From assembly GCA_052170475.1 (NCBI GenBank), contig JBQNAL010000008.1, positions 1-64,000 of the forward strand: a stretch of 64,000 nt of DNA, given 5' to 3'. Positions 41,638-49,108 of this stretch are shown here, piece after piece. Numbering within the stretch: position 1 is the stretch's first letter; the number at the start of each line of letters is the position of its first letter. A program made the translations under genes and the position numbers. The notes beneath the pieces were generated by a model that had not been told where the DNA came from, made no database searches, and was given only the letters and a program-made list of their open reading frames with translations. The DNA comes from CAJPQU01 sp052170475. GTDB taxonomy: Bacteria > Bacillota > Negativicutes > Selenomonadales > Selenomonadaceae.

Positions 41638-44073
41638 TTAGAACTCGTAGCGGAAGGTCGCGAAAAAGGTACGACCTTGCAAAGGATACTCGGAATTGGC
41701 CGTGATATATTCCTGAACGCCGCCGCCAGACACCGCCTGCACCGTGACTTTCTGCTGCGGCCCTTGATTGAAGACGTCGTTACAACCAAAGAGAAGCTGC
41801 ATATCCGGGCGCGGCTTCCATTTTAGGCCGAGGTTCATGACGGTCAGCGCGCTTGATACCCGCCCCGTCACGTGGTTCAAGCGCTCGTACGAAGTGAAGT
41901 ATTCCCCGGTGTAATGCAGTTCGGCGAAGATCATCAGGGGATCGACAGGCATGTATTCCAGCCGGAGATTCCCTTCCCATTTCGGCTGATAGGTTGGCCA
42001 GATGGGACGATACTCGCCCGTTACGGTGCTGTTATTGATCTCCATGCTGAGATCCTGATACGTCCCGCTGAGACTGAGGCCAAACTTCTTCCAGCGAAAA
42101 TCCGTCTGCAGCTCAAAGCCGTTCACCCGGCCGCGATTCTCATTGAGGTACACCCAGTAGTCTTTAGAATACCGAGTGAGCTGGAGCATTCGATCCGACG
42201 ACCGCCAAAACCACGTCAGCGACGCCTTGGCATCGGCTCCGGCCAGCCGTCCGTTCCAGACCCCGCTGATGTCGAACTGCTTGCCTTCCTCCGGCTGCGG
42301 GAACACAGCCGATCGCCCGCTTGTCGAGGGGCGCGGCAAAATGCCGGCGCCGTCCCCGGCGATCTCCACCATGTTGAGAAGGCGATAATAGGTGCCGCCC
42401 GTCAGGCGCATAGTGAAGTGCTTATTAAAGATTTTTTTCAGCCCGATCTGCCAAGTGGCCTTCCCGTCCGTCTGCTCATCCTGCGGATGGATCCATTTGT
42501 ATCGCCCTTCGTCCCCAGCCTTAAATCGCCGGTTTTCGCTGTAGCCAATGATGGTCGAGCGGTTGTAGCGCAGACTGGGGGTCAAATACCATGTGCTGTC
42601 CTTGTCTAAGGTGATAGTATCTTGAATCTGGAGATTGAAAATATTTTGATCGTAGCGATTTCTCACCTGTCCCAACATCTGCGTGGCCGCCGTATCATCC
42701 AGCACCCGATCCAGATTAGAGCCATCGAGCCTCATCCGCTCCTTAGAATAATTCATCTGGAAATCAAGCATCTGCCGGTCGTCGAGCTGGAAGGATCCGT
42801 CCACCTGCGCGTTATATTTGTCGGAGGTGTATTGGCTCCACTCCAAAAAGGGGAGGTACAGCCGCTCCCACGTACTCAGCCGCGAATCATCAAAATGTTC
42901 AACCCGATACTTTTTCGCCTGGTGCTGATAATCAAGCCGCCAGCCAAATTCCGCCCGGCCGACATTGTAGCGGCGCTGCAGCAGGAACTCATGGGTATTC
43001 ATCGTCTGCCGCCGGCTGTCAGACCAATAGATGTCATAGAGATCAACCATGTGCGCCGCCGTCACTTCAGACGCAACGCTGCCGCCGCCCCACACGCCAT
43101 CCGGCAGATGGCGATCCATACGCTTCCATGAATACTTGAGCATCCAGTCCCTATCCTGCCATTTGAGCAGGATGTCGTCGTTTCGATAGTCGTTGTACTT
43201 GCGCCAGCGCCGGTGATCCAGCCGCCCCGCAATATCCGCCTGTGCCAGACGAATCCTCCTCTGCCGGTCTTCAATCGTCATCAAATAGAGCTTTTTGAGG
43301 TTCGGATTCGTCGTCTTCTCATATTTCTTCTGATAAGTGCGTATGACCCCTTCCCACGCCGCGATCTGCCCCCGCCGCATAGCGAGCCATGCCTCAGTCG
43401 CCGGTGGTGCGGCGTAGTTCTCATAGGTGAAATCCCCGTCGCTGGTCTCGTGGTTCATTGCGAAGAGCAGACTGCCGCCGCCCACGGGAGCCGAGATCTC
43501 CACCGCGCCTTTTTTCTCCCCATAGGAACCCATGCCGATCTCAGCACTTCCCTGCGCCTTCTCCGGCTTTTTCGTCACCACATTGATGACACCGCCCATG
43601 AAGGTGCCGCCAAACCGCGCCGGGATGTATCCGCGATAGACCTCAATGCGCTCCACGTTCTTCACGGGGATAGAGGAGATGTCCACCGCCGCATCTCCAC
43701 CCAAGTTCGTCAGAACGCCATCGACGAAGACGCCGACCTGTGCCGCCGTCGAGCCGCGCACTGTCACCGTCGTATATTGACCTTTCCCGTTAACGGCGCG
43801 AACATGAACGCCGGGGACTTCTTTCAAAAGCTCAGGGAGCGTCTTCTGCTCGCCTTCGTATTTCTTAGGCTCAATGACCGTCACCGTTCCCGGCGAGAGC
43901 TTTTCCTCCCAGTCGGGGCGCTTAGCCTCGACGGTGATCTCGCCGATGTCGTAGACGTCGAGAGCGTCGTCCTCATTTCCCGCCGCTGATGCCGGATGGA
44001 ACCACAGTCCCACTGTGATCATCCCCAACACCGCTGCCGTCAGTTGTTTCCTGTTCCCAATCCTTGGCTTCAT
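41638..44073 (-). CDS. TonB-dependent outer-membrane receptor, predicted corrinoid transporter
   Basis: An 811-residue outer-membrane transporter. A signal peptide (to H-P-A-S-A-A) is followed by a plug domain with T-L-P-E-L-L-K-E-V-P-G-V-H-V, V-T-V-R-G-S and V-E-R-I-E-V-Y-R-G-Y-I-P-A-R-F-G, and a 22-strand-type barrel ending in an aromatic F (F-R-Y-E-F). About 65 residues of charged, helical sequence are inserted early in the barrel (R-R-G-Q-I-A-A-W-E-G through R-R-I-R-L-A-Q), unusual for BtuB. The cobalamin riboswitch in its leader is the reason to predict B12 or another corrinoid as substrate. ATG 44073 follows AAGGAG. It lies 12 nt upstream of the giant autotransporter. Confidence 0.9.
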   Translation of the reverse strand: MKPRIGNRKQLTAAVLGMITVGLWFHPASAAGNEDDALDVYDIGEITVEAKRPDWEEKLSPGTVTVIEPKKYEGEQKTLPELLKEVPGVHVRAVNGKGQYTTVTVRGSTAAQVGVFVDGVLTNLGGDAAVDISSIPVKNVERIEVYRGYIPARFGGTFMGGVINVVTKKPEKAQGSAEIGMGSYGEKKGAVEISAPVGGGSLLFAMNHETSDGDFTYENYAAPPATEAWLAMRRGQIAAWEGVIRTYQKKYEKTTNPNLKKLYLMTIEDRQRRIRLAQADIAGRLDHRRWRKYNDYRNDDILLKWQDRDWMLKYSWKRMDRHLPDGVWGGGSVASEVTAAHMVDLYDIYWSDSRRQTMNTHEFLLQRRYNVGRAEFGWRLDYQHQAKKYRVEHFDDSRLSTWERLYLPFLEWSQYTSDKYNAQVDGSFQLDDRQMLDFQMNYSKERMRLDGSNLDRVLDDTAATQMLGQVRNRYDQNIFNLQIQDTITLDKDSTWYLTPSLRYNRSTIIGYSENRRFKAGDEGRYKWIHPQDEQTDGKATWQIGLKKIFNKHFTMRLTGGTYYRLLNMVEIAGDGAGILPRPSTSGRSAVFPQPEEGKQFDISGVWNGRLAGADAKASLTWFWRSSDRMLQLTRYSKDYWVYLNENRGRVNGFELQTDFRWKKFGLSLSGTYQDLSMEINNSTVTGEYRPIWPTYQPKWEGNLRLEYMPVDPLMIFAELHYTGEYFTSYERLNHVTGRVSSALTVMNLGLKWKPRPDMQLLFGCNDVFNQGPQQKVTVQAVSGGGVQEYITANSEYPLQGRTFFATFRYEF

Positions 44074-44176
44074 CTCTTCGTCTCTCCTTGTTATGCCGAA
44101 GCGCTCCCGCAGCAGAGCCACCGCCTTAAGAACGCCGGGCAAAAATAAACGCCCCTCTTTTTTATATGGCAAACCA

Positions 44177-44203
44177 GATCACGGGGAAAACTTTCCCCTG
44201 ATC
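44177..44203 (-). other. Strong hairpin in the receptor leader
   Basis: GATCA-GGGGAAA pairs with TTTCCCC-(G)-TGATC: 12 bp with one bulge and a 2-nt turn, between the riboswitch terminator and the receptor start. No U-tract follows directly. It may be an RNA stabiliser or a second checkpoint. Confidence 0.55.
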
Positions 44204-44211
44204 CGTGCCGT

Positions 44212-44318
44212 AAAAAAAGCGAGGCATCATGACTAAACACATAGAAAACCCGCCATACACGGGTTTTGGCGGCGGAGCTTCCCGTACGCCAGTCTCTACG
44301 CATCTAACCTATGCCTCG
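44212..44318 (-). terminator. Expression-platform terminator of the cobalamin riboswitch
   Basis: CGAGGCAT (44318-44311) pairs with ATGCCTCG (44227-44220), followed by C and TTTTTTT (44218-44212). The 83-nt loop holds an inner hairpin AAAACCCG / CGGGTTTT. The 5' arm overlaps the closing helix of the aptamer by 2 nt, which would let ligand binding switch between the two structures. Confidence 0.65.
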
Positions 44319-44578
44319 TAAGTCAGTGAAAATGAGAGAAAACGGCGGCACTCTGACTCAGTTCATCGTCCTACCATCTCTCTGTGAAAGATTTGCGATG
44401 ATAGGACTCCCCATACAGCTGCGGGACAGCTCCGGATTCCCACCGGATTCCCCGCCTTCAGCCCGAAGGCTGTTTCTCCGCGTATGCAGTTTTACAGTGT
44501 CATCCTCGGCGGTCATCCTTCGCGAGAAAATCTTCCTGCGATGCCGAACATTCGCCGCCACAAAATGAATTACTTACG
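44317..44578 (-). promoter_or_regulatory. Cobalamin (B12) riboswitch
   Basis: The minus strand has the class-defining core: GGGGAATCCGG-TG-G-GAATCCGGAGCTG followed by TCCCGCAGCTGTA (within 44457-44411), and the later GAGTCAGAGTGCCGCC block (44359-44344). Closing helix P1 is CGTAAGT (44578-44572) with ACTTACG (44323-44317). It should turn off the downstream receptor and autotransporter genes when adenosyl- or methylcobalamin is plentiful. Boundaries are by eye. Confidence 0.9.
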
Positions 44579-44581
44579 AAT

Positions 44582-44590
44582 ATTCTAACA
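44582..44590 (-). promoter_or_regulatory. Extended -10 promoter of the riboswitch transcript
   Basis: TG-T-TAGAAT on the minus strand (44590-44582); the start would fall close to 44576, at the 5' end of the aptamer. No clear -35 hexamer. Confidence 0.4.
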
Positions 44591-44700
44591 TCCCTCTTTA
44601 ACATTTCCATAGGACAAAAGGCTATTTTATGAATCTCACCACCTATTCCACCATTGTAAATTCGGTAAAGTATTATCTAACTCCCTAACCTTCCTCCCAC

Positions 44701-44733
44701 AAAAAAACAGCGCCTCAAAAAAGTGAAGCGCTG
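44701..44733 (-). terminator. Terminator behind the VOC gene remnant
   Basis: CAGCGCTTCA pairs with TGAGGCGCTG (44733-44724 with 44717-44708, one G-U) and is followed on the minus strand by seven T (44707-44701). It probably belonged to the lost gene. Confidence 0.75.
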
Positions 44734-44790
44734 GTGTAGTGCCAATGTCCCTGTTTCGCTTTTGACTAATTCCCAAGACGATCGAGAGGA

Positions 44791-44892
44791 TTACGGCTCG
44801 TAAAAGCCCAGCTCCACCAAATTCCCGTCTGGATCCCGAAGGTACAGGCTCTTCATCGTCCCTTGCGCCCCGTGGCGGGGAAATATGCCTCC
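44791..44892 (-). pseudogene. C-terminal remnant of a VOC/glyoxalase-family gene
   Basis: The minus strand encodes 33 codons ending in S-L-Y-L-R-D-P-D-G-N-L-V-E-L-G-F-Y-E-P and TAA. R-D-P-D-G-N-L-V/I-E-L is the final strand motif of glyoxalase/bleomycin-resistance (VOC) proteins, with the metal-ligand glutamate. An in-frame stop lies just upstream at 44893-44895 and the rest of the protein is missing. A terminator follows it. It is a 5'-deleted gene and not a functional peptide. Confidence 0.75.
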
Positions 44893-44959
44893 TTATGCCC
44901 AAACGTGCAAAGGATTCCTGCCATCAACCTACCAAAAGCGCCGCGTGAAAACAATCCGC

Positions 44960-45466
44960 CTATTCCTCCGTCCCTTGCTCCCCGTACCAGATCGCCTTGC
45001 CGAGGACGATAGGAAGCGCAGTCAAAAGCGCTTCCCCGGGGCAGGCGGTGGCGGTGAAAGCGCAGTGGCCGCAGACGTGCGCTTCATCTAAGGGAAGGTC
45101 ATAATCCGCCGCCAAATTCGCCAAGAGGAGCGCGAGGGATTCCACCTGCGCCGCCGTCGGCTCGGCGATAGAGAAATTCCCGCAGAGGTGGACGCCCACC
45201 GTATGAAAATTCTCCCCCTCCGTATGCGCCCCCACCGCCCAGCGCGGCCGCCCCAGCTCGATGGCGCCATCCTTTCGTATGCTGTAATGGTACCCCAGCC
45301 CCAGCCACCCCTGCGCCTGATGGGCACGGTGCAGCGCCGCCGCCGAAAAATCATCGTCCCCGGCGCTTCCCGTATGGTGAAGGACGACGGCGTCCGTCGT
45401 CTCCCGCACCGTCAGGGCATCAAAATCAAAGTCCAGTCCCCAGTCCCGCGCCATGATGCGTTCCAT
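44960..45466 (-). CDS. N-acetylmuramoyl-L-alanine amidase, phage-endolysin type
   Basis: A 168-residue zinc amidase (Amidase_2/PGRP fold) that cuts the bond between muramic acid and the peptide stem. The zinc and catalytic region is visible: V-V-L-H-H-T-G-S near residue 35, Q-G-W-L-G-L-G-Y-H-Y, and C-G-H-C-A-F-T-A-T-A-C-P-G near residue 137. There is no signal peptide and no wall-binding domain, as in endolysins that depend on a holin. Preceded by a holin-like and a coiled-coil membrane protein gene. ATG 45466 follows GGAGGAGATC. Confidence 0.85.
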   Translation of the reverse strand: MERIMARDWGLDFDFDALTVRETTDAVVLHHTGSAGDDDFSAAALHRAHQAQGWLGLGYHYSIRKDGAIELGRPRWAVGAHTEGENFHTVGVHLCGNFSIAEPTAAQVESLALLLANLAADYDLPLDEAHVCGHCAFTATACPGEALLTALPIVLGKAIWYGEQGTEE

Positions 45467-45549
45467 GTGATCTCCTCCCTCCATCTCTCCCTCGTGCGCA
45501 GCGATGCGCCAACATCCATCAAAAAGCGAACCTCCGCCCTTCTCATCGT

Positions 45550-45705
45550 CTACGCCCCGCGCTTCACCGCGCCCAAATACCCCAAGAGCCCGCTCGCGAT
45601 GCTCATCGCCAGTTCGTTATGCTGCCCTAAGATGGACAGGATCAGCGCGCTCCCAAGTCCCGCCACCACCAAAAGATCGACTAAATTGATGTGATCAAAG
45701 GGCAT
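45550..45705 (-). CDS. Small holin-like membrane protein
   Basis: Fifty-one residues with two hydrophobic stretches (L-V-D-L-L-V-V-A-G-L-G-S-A-L-I-L-S-I-L and A-M-S-I-A-S-G-L-L-G-Y-L) and a short basic tail. Start ATG 45705 overlaps the upstream gene by 11 nt and has a GGGGG run upstream. Position and size fit a holin of a lysis cassette; no specific holin family can be named from sequence. Confidence 0.6.
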   Translation of the reverse strand: MPFDHINLVDLLVVAGLGSALILSILGQHNELAMSIASGLLGYLGAVKRGA

Positions 45706-45961
45706 GGCGCATCCCCCTCTCCACCTGACCGATCCGTCCGTCCTGCGCGCGCAGGCGCTCTTCCATCGCCGCGCATTGACACGCCAGCCTCGCCGTCTCC
45801 TGTCGATTCCTCTCCAGTGCCGCCTCCAGCGACCGCTCCGCCTCAAGGAGACGCTCCACCGCGTCCCGCAAGGGTGCCAGCGTCGTCTGCATGAGCCACA
45901 AGAGGCCGCCCCCCACCGTAGTCGCCAGCACCGCCGCCGGCATAAGATCCGCATAAAGCAT
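45695..45961 (-). CDS. Coiled-coil membrane protein of the lysis cassette (XhlA-like role)
   Basis: An 88-residue protein with an N-terminal membrane helix (about residues 5-24) and a long charged coiled coil (L-R-D-A-V-E-R-L-L-E-A-E-R-S through E-E-R-L-R-A-Q-D). The order of coiled-coil protein, holin and amidase mirrors xhlA-xhlB-xlyA of the Bacillus PBSX lysis cassette, though in XhlA the helix is at the other end. ATG 45961 is preceded by AAAGGAGG at good spacing. Confidence 0.6.
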   Translation of the reverse strand: MLYADLMPAAVLATTVGGGLLWLMQTTLAPLRDAVERLLEAERSLEAALERNRQETARLACQCAAMEERLRAQDGRIGQVERGMRHAL

Positions 45962-46037
45962 AGACTTTTCCTCCTTTCTCCGACCATACGGCTGCCCGCG
46001 CCTTCCACAGACAGACATCGTTCGCCGCATTTTCCCA

Positions 46038-46082
46038 CAAAAATACAGGGCATGTTCCCCGTTCACCGAGGTACATGCCCTG
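46038..46082 (-). terminator. Bidirectional terminator after the sulfatase gene
   Basis: A 10-bp perfect stem CAGGGCATGT / ACATGCCCTG (46082-46073 with 46055-46046). TATTTTTG follows on the minus strand and CTTTTTATTT on the plus strand. It ends the LPS cluster and insulates the lysis genes. Confidence 0.8.
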
Positions 46083-46107
46083 CTTTTTATTTCTTACAAC
46101 CGCCCGT

Positions 46108-48111
46108 TTATTTTTTCGTCAAAAGCTCAGGATGACGCACCAAAAAGCCCGTCAATTCACACCACGCCGCACGCTCCTCCTCGTAACGCGCCGCCCCAAC
46201 CGTCGTGGGCGGCATTTCTTTCGAGACGGCGAGCGGCTGGGCGATGCGGTCTTGGTAAATCCCGATCTCCTCCCGGTTCATCCAGCAGTAAGGGGTCACC
46301 ACATGGTCAATGGGTTCCAACAAAGAGGGGAACAGCGCCTCATAGGAAAATCCCCGAGGGGCGATGAGTTCGATGAGGGTCGGCAAAAGATGCATGTGCC
46401 CGCCGATGGTATTTCCGGCAAAGAGCGACGGCGAAAGATCCCGATGCGACATGGCGAAGGAGGTCAGCTTCGTCTCTCGGATCGTCGGCTCGCGCCGCGG
46501 GACTAAATCGCAGTCGTAGGGGAATATCCCCACGGCATGATCCCCCGTCAAAAGAAACAGGCTGTCGGGGAAGGCCGCTTCCATCTCCTCGATGAAGTGC
46601 GCCACCGCCTGATCTGCGTACCAGATCCCCCCCATCTTTCGGCAGAGTTTCGGATCCTCTCGGAGTTTCGCCGGTGCCTCTGCCAAAATCCGCGCCGCGT
46701 CAAAGCCGTACTCTTCCACGGGGATGGTGTAGGGGCCATGATTGGACGTCGTGTAGAGGAAATGGAACACCGGCGCGTCCATCGTCTCTCCTCGGATGCG
46801 CCGCGCCGCTTCCTGAAGGAAAAGATGATCATACACCCCCAGCCACGTCCGCGGCGCGTCCGCTCCGCAAATCTCTGGGCCGCCGTAGCAGGTGTCAAAG
46901 CCCACCGCCGGCAGGAAATGCTCCAAACTCCCCCACGTCAAACTGCCGCCGTACCAAAACGCCGTCCGATAGCCTAACTTTTTCAACTGCCAAGGGAGCG
47001 AGGTCGAAAGGTATCCCTGCCAGAAATCCTGATTTTCATTCAGCTCCATATCCGCGTCGTAAACGCCCGTCAAAAGGCTCGTCAGGGACGGCTGAGAGAT
47101 CAGCCCCGCCGACAAAAAATTGTCCATCGCCACCGTATGGGGCTTCCTGCGCCAGGCTTCGCTGCCTTCCATCAAAGGCAAATGACGGTACGGAGCGTCA
47201 AAGGGCACCTGCGCATGTCCTTCCCCAAAGAGGAAAAAGATGTGGGACGGCTTTTCGATTCGCGCCCCCGCCGCCTCGCGCCGAAAGGAGCGCAGGGGAT
47301 CGCCGCCCTGCCAGATCGTCGGCATCACCGGCGCCATGAGCGCCGCGCTCTCCTCATCGGAATGGTGCAGCGCCTCATGCGCCGGATGCTTCCAGACGAT
47401 CTCCAAGGCCACCAAATCGTCAAGCGTCGCCTTGCCCAAAAAGACGTCGTCCTTGACGATGGCGGGTACCTCGTCCCACTCCGGCTTCTTTCGGTGATCA
47501 AAAGTCCCCCCGAAGCGAAAATAATAAAAGAGGGCGATGGACATAAGGAACATCACCGTATTGAGGACATACTGTCCCGCGCCCCCGATCACCGGCCACG
47601 GCAAAGAGGGCAGAGACAACAGCCCCTGCCCAATCGCGACGCAAAGCGCCAAAAACGGCACAACCCCCGCTAAGATCGACCAGCCGTGATTTTGATGAAA
47701 AAAAATATCCGCTAAGTTCTTTTTATCCGCATGCTTGCCCAGCCAGAGGGTGCGATTGTAAATATCGCGAAAGTGATAATAAAAGATCATCCGTCCGGCG
47801 AAAGCCACGTAGAGAACCGCCGCGTACACCGCCACCCCCGCGAGGCGCACCGTGTCCCCCACAGAGAAATATCCGGGGAAAAACGCTCCCGGCAGCGTGA
47901 CCAGCGCCAGTGAAACCAGATAGACGTAAGCGTTCCAGTCCATCCCCCACCAAAAGCCGTAGCGAAAGCAATGATAGAGCCGCCGCCCATCCCGACTGGA
48001 GGGCGGCCCGTAAATGTAAATAAAAATCGCCCGAAAAATCGCACAGAGGAGCGGCGGCAGCACCGCCAACTTCAGATCCTGCTGCATCCCGGCAAAATAC
48101 AAGGAAAACAT
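46108..48111 (-). CDS. LtaS/OpgB-type sulfatase-fold membrane transferase
   Basis: A 667-residue inner-membrane protein with about five N-terminal helices and an extracytoplasmic alkaline-phosphatase-fold domain from about residue 285 (H-I-F-F-L-F-G-E-G-H-A). Features include S-Q-P-S-L-T-S-L-L-T-G, F-H-F-L-Y-T-T-S-N-H-G-P-Y and F-L-L-T-G-D-H-A-V-G, with metal-binding D and H. Relatives transfer phosphoglycerol or phosphoethanolamine onto glycolipids or glycans. As the last gene of an LPS cluster in a diderm it more likely decorates LPS than makes lipoteichoic acid (inference). Confidence 0.8.
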   Translation of the reverse strand: MFSLYFAGMQQDLKLAVLPPLLCAIFRAIFIYIYGPPSSRDGRRLYHCFRYGFWWGMDWNAYVYLVSLALVTLPGAFFPGYFSVGDTVRLAGVAVYAAVLYVAFAGRMIFYYHFRDIYNRTLWLGKHADKKNLADIFFHQNHGWSILAGVVPFLALCVAIGQGLLSLPSLPWPVIGGAGQYVLNTVMFLMSIALFYYFRFGGTFDHRKKPEWDEVPAIVKDDVFLGKATLDDLVALEIVWKHPAHEALHHSDEESAALMAPVMPTIWQGGDPLRSFRREAAGARIEKPSHIFFLFGEGHAQVPFDAPYRHLPLMEGSEAWRRKPHTVAMDNFLSAGLISQPSLTSLLTGVYDADMELNENQDFWQGYLSTSLPWQLKKLGYRTAFWYGGSLTWGSLEHFLPAVGFDTCYGGPEICGADAPRTWLGVYDHLFLQEAARRIRGETMDAPVFHFLYTTSNHGPYTIPVEEYGFDAARILAEAPAKLREDPKLCRKMGGIWYADQAVAHFIEEMEAAFPDSLFLLTGDHAVGIFPYDCDLVPRREPTIRETKLTSFAMSHRDLSPSLFAGNTIGGHMHLLPTLIELIAPRGFSYEALFPSLLEPIDHVVTPYCWMNREEIGIYQDRIAQPLAVSKEMPPTTVGAARYEEERAAWCELTGFLVRHPELLTKK

Positions 48112-48165
48112 CCCATCGTCCTTCCCACTGTCGTGTAAATTCCGCCCCCCAGGGCGCTCATGCGC

Positions 48166-49098
48166 TTATGTGCCCCCGACATCCCCCACCCTGCCATCCG
48201 CCGGTCTGAGGGCGCCAATCCCCGCCGCTATGGCGGCGTCGATCTCATCCATCAGGGCGAAGCGGCGGCGGTAGACGGCGCGCTTTCGTGTGGGGACTTC
48301 CTCCATGGTCTTGCGCGCTTCCGTCAGCGGCAGCTCGTCAAAGCGAGGATCCGCCATCTCCCTGCCCCCGACTTCCCGCCAAAAATCGCTGAAGCTCGTC
48401 TTGAGCTTGCGGTCGATCCGAAGATGGTTATTGGCGTAGTAGCCCTCATTCGTCACCGCTAGGATACGGGCGGTGCCCAAGGCGCGGGCGGCCGCTTGCG
48501 TGGCGTAGAGGATGAGGTTTTTCGTCCGAAAGCCGTGACAGGCTTTCGTGAGCTTTTTGATCACGTCCTTCGCGTCGGCAAGGTTTGGCCCCTGCATGGC
48601 GCCGATCCATAGCGTCCACGCCCCCGCCGCGTCCTTCGCGATCCAAAAGATCATCTGATAAAGGGCGGCCTCGCCCCAGCGAAGAACCACCGACAAGAGG
48701 CCTTCTTTTCTCTGCCCCGGATCAAAGGAAAGCACGAGGCGAAGCGGCTGCTCGTCAAACACGCTCTCCCAGAGCGGATAGTCCTTCCCCTGATAAAGCC
48801 CCACGAGTACCTCCGGCAACAACCGCTGAGAAAGAAAGGTCATGTGTTCTTCCACGAGGCGAATACGCTCATCGAAGGTGGCGCGATGGTAGAAAAATGC
48901 CCGCGTGGGCTGCTCGTAAACGAAGGGACACGCCGCTGCAACGGCGGCGAGAAGCGGCGTCTGATGAAAGAAGGTATCCAACTTTCTCATCCGAGCGGGG
49001 TGCAGCCAGCACCGCAGGACAAAGACAGCGTAGCGGCGCGCCTCCCGCCCTTTTCGGACGTCGTATATTCTTTTTCCTAATGCGATGGCGCTTTCCAT
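48166..49098 (-). CDS. VirK/YbjX (DUF535) family protein
   Basis: A 310-residue protein of the VirK/YbjX family, known in enterobacteria to be linked to virulence, LPS or peptide resistance, with no firm biochemical role. Family-like segments are R-C-W-L-H-P near residue 30, L-V-E-E-H-M-T-F-L near 83, L-V-L-S-F-D-P, W-I-G-A-M-Q-G-P near 160 and V-T-N-E-G-Y-Y-A-N-N-H near 212. ATG 49098 follows GGAGAGACGT; the frame continues upstream to 49203 but overlaps the GT8 gene there. It belongs to the LPS cluster. Confidence 0.8.
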   Translation of the reverse strand: MESAIALGKRIYDVRKGREARRYAVFVLRCWLHPARMRKLDTFFHQTPLLAAVAAACPFVYEQPTRAFFYHRATFDERIRLVEEHMTFLSQRLLPEVLVGLYQGKDYPLWESVFDEQPLRLVLSFDPGQRKEGLLSVVLRWGEAALYQMIFWIAKDAAGAWTLWIGAMQGPNLADAKDVIKKLTKACHGFRTKNLILYATQAAARALGTARILAVTNEGYYANNHLRIDRKLKTSFSDFWREVGGREMADPRFDELPLTEARKTMEEVPTRKRAVYRRRFALMDEIDAAIAAGIGALRPADGRVGDVGGT

Positions 49099-49108
49099 AC
49101 GTCTCTCC

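Larger units (their letters stand above)
44579..44959. other. Intergenic region between riboswitch and amidase gene
   Basis: About 380 nt with no intact gene. It holds the riboswitch promoter, a minus-strand terminator (44701-44733) and the decayed C-terminal end of a VOC-family gene (44791-44892). It marks a site of past gene loss. Confidence 0.6.

Noticed and set aside
45706..46053. Longer version of the holin-like gene
   Set aside because: The upstream part is a shadow frame of the coiled-coil gene; only the last 51 codons look like a real membrane protein and have their own start.
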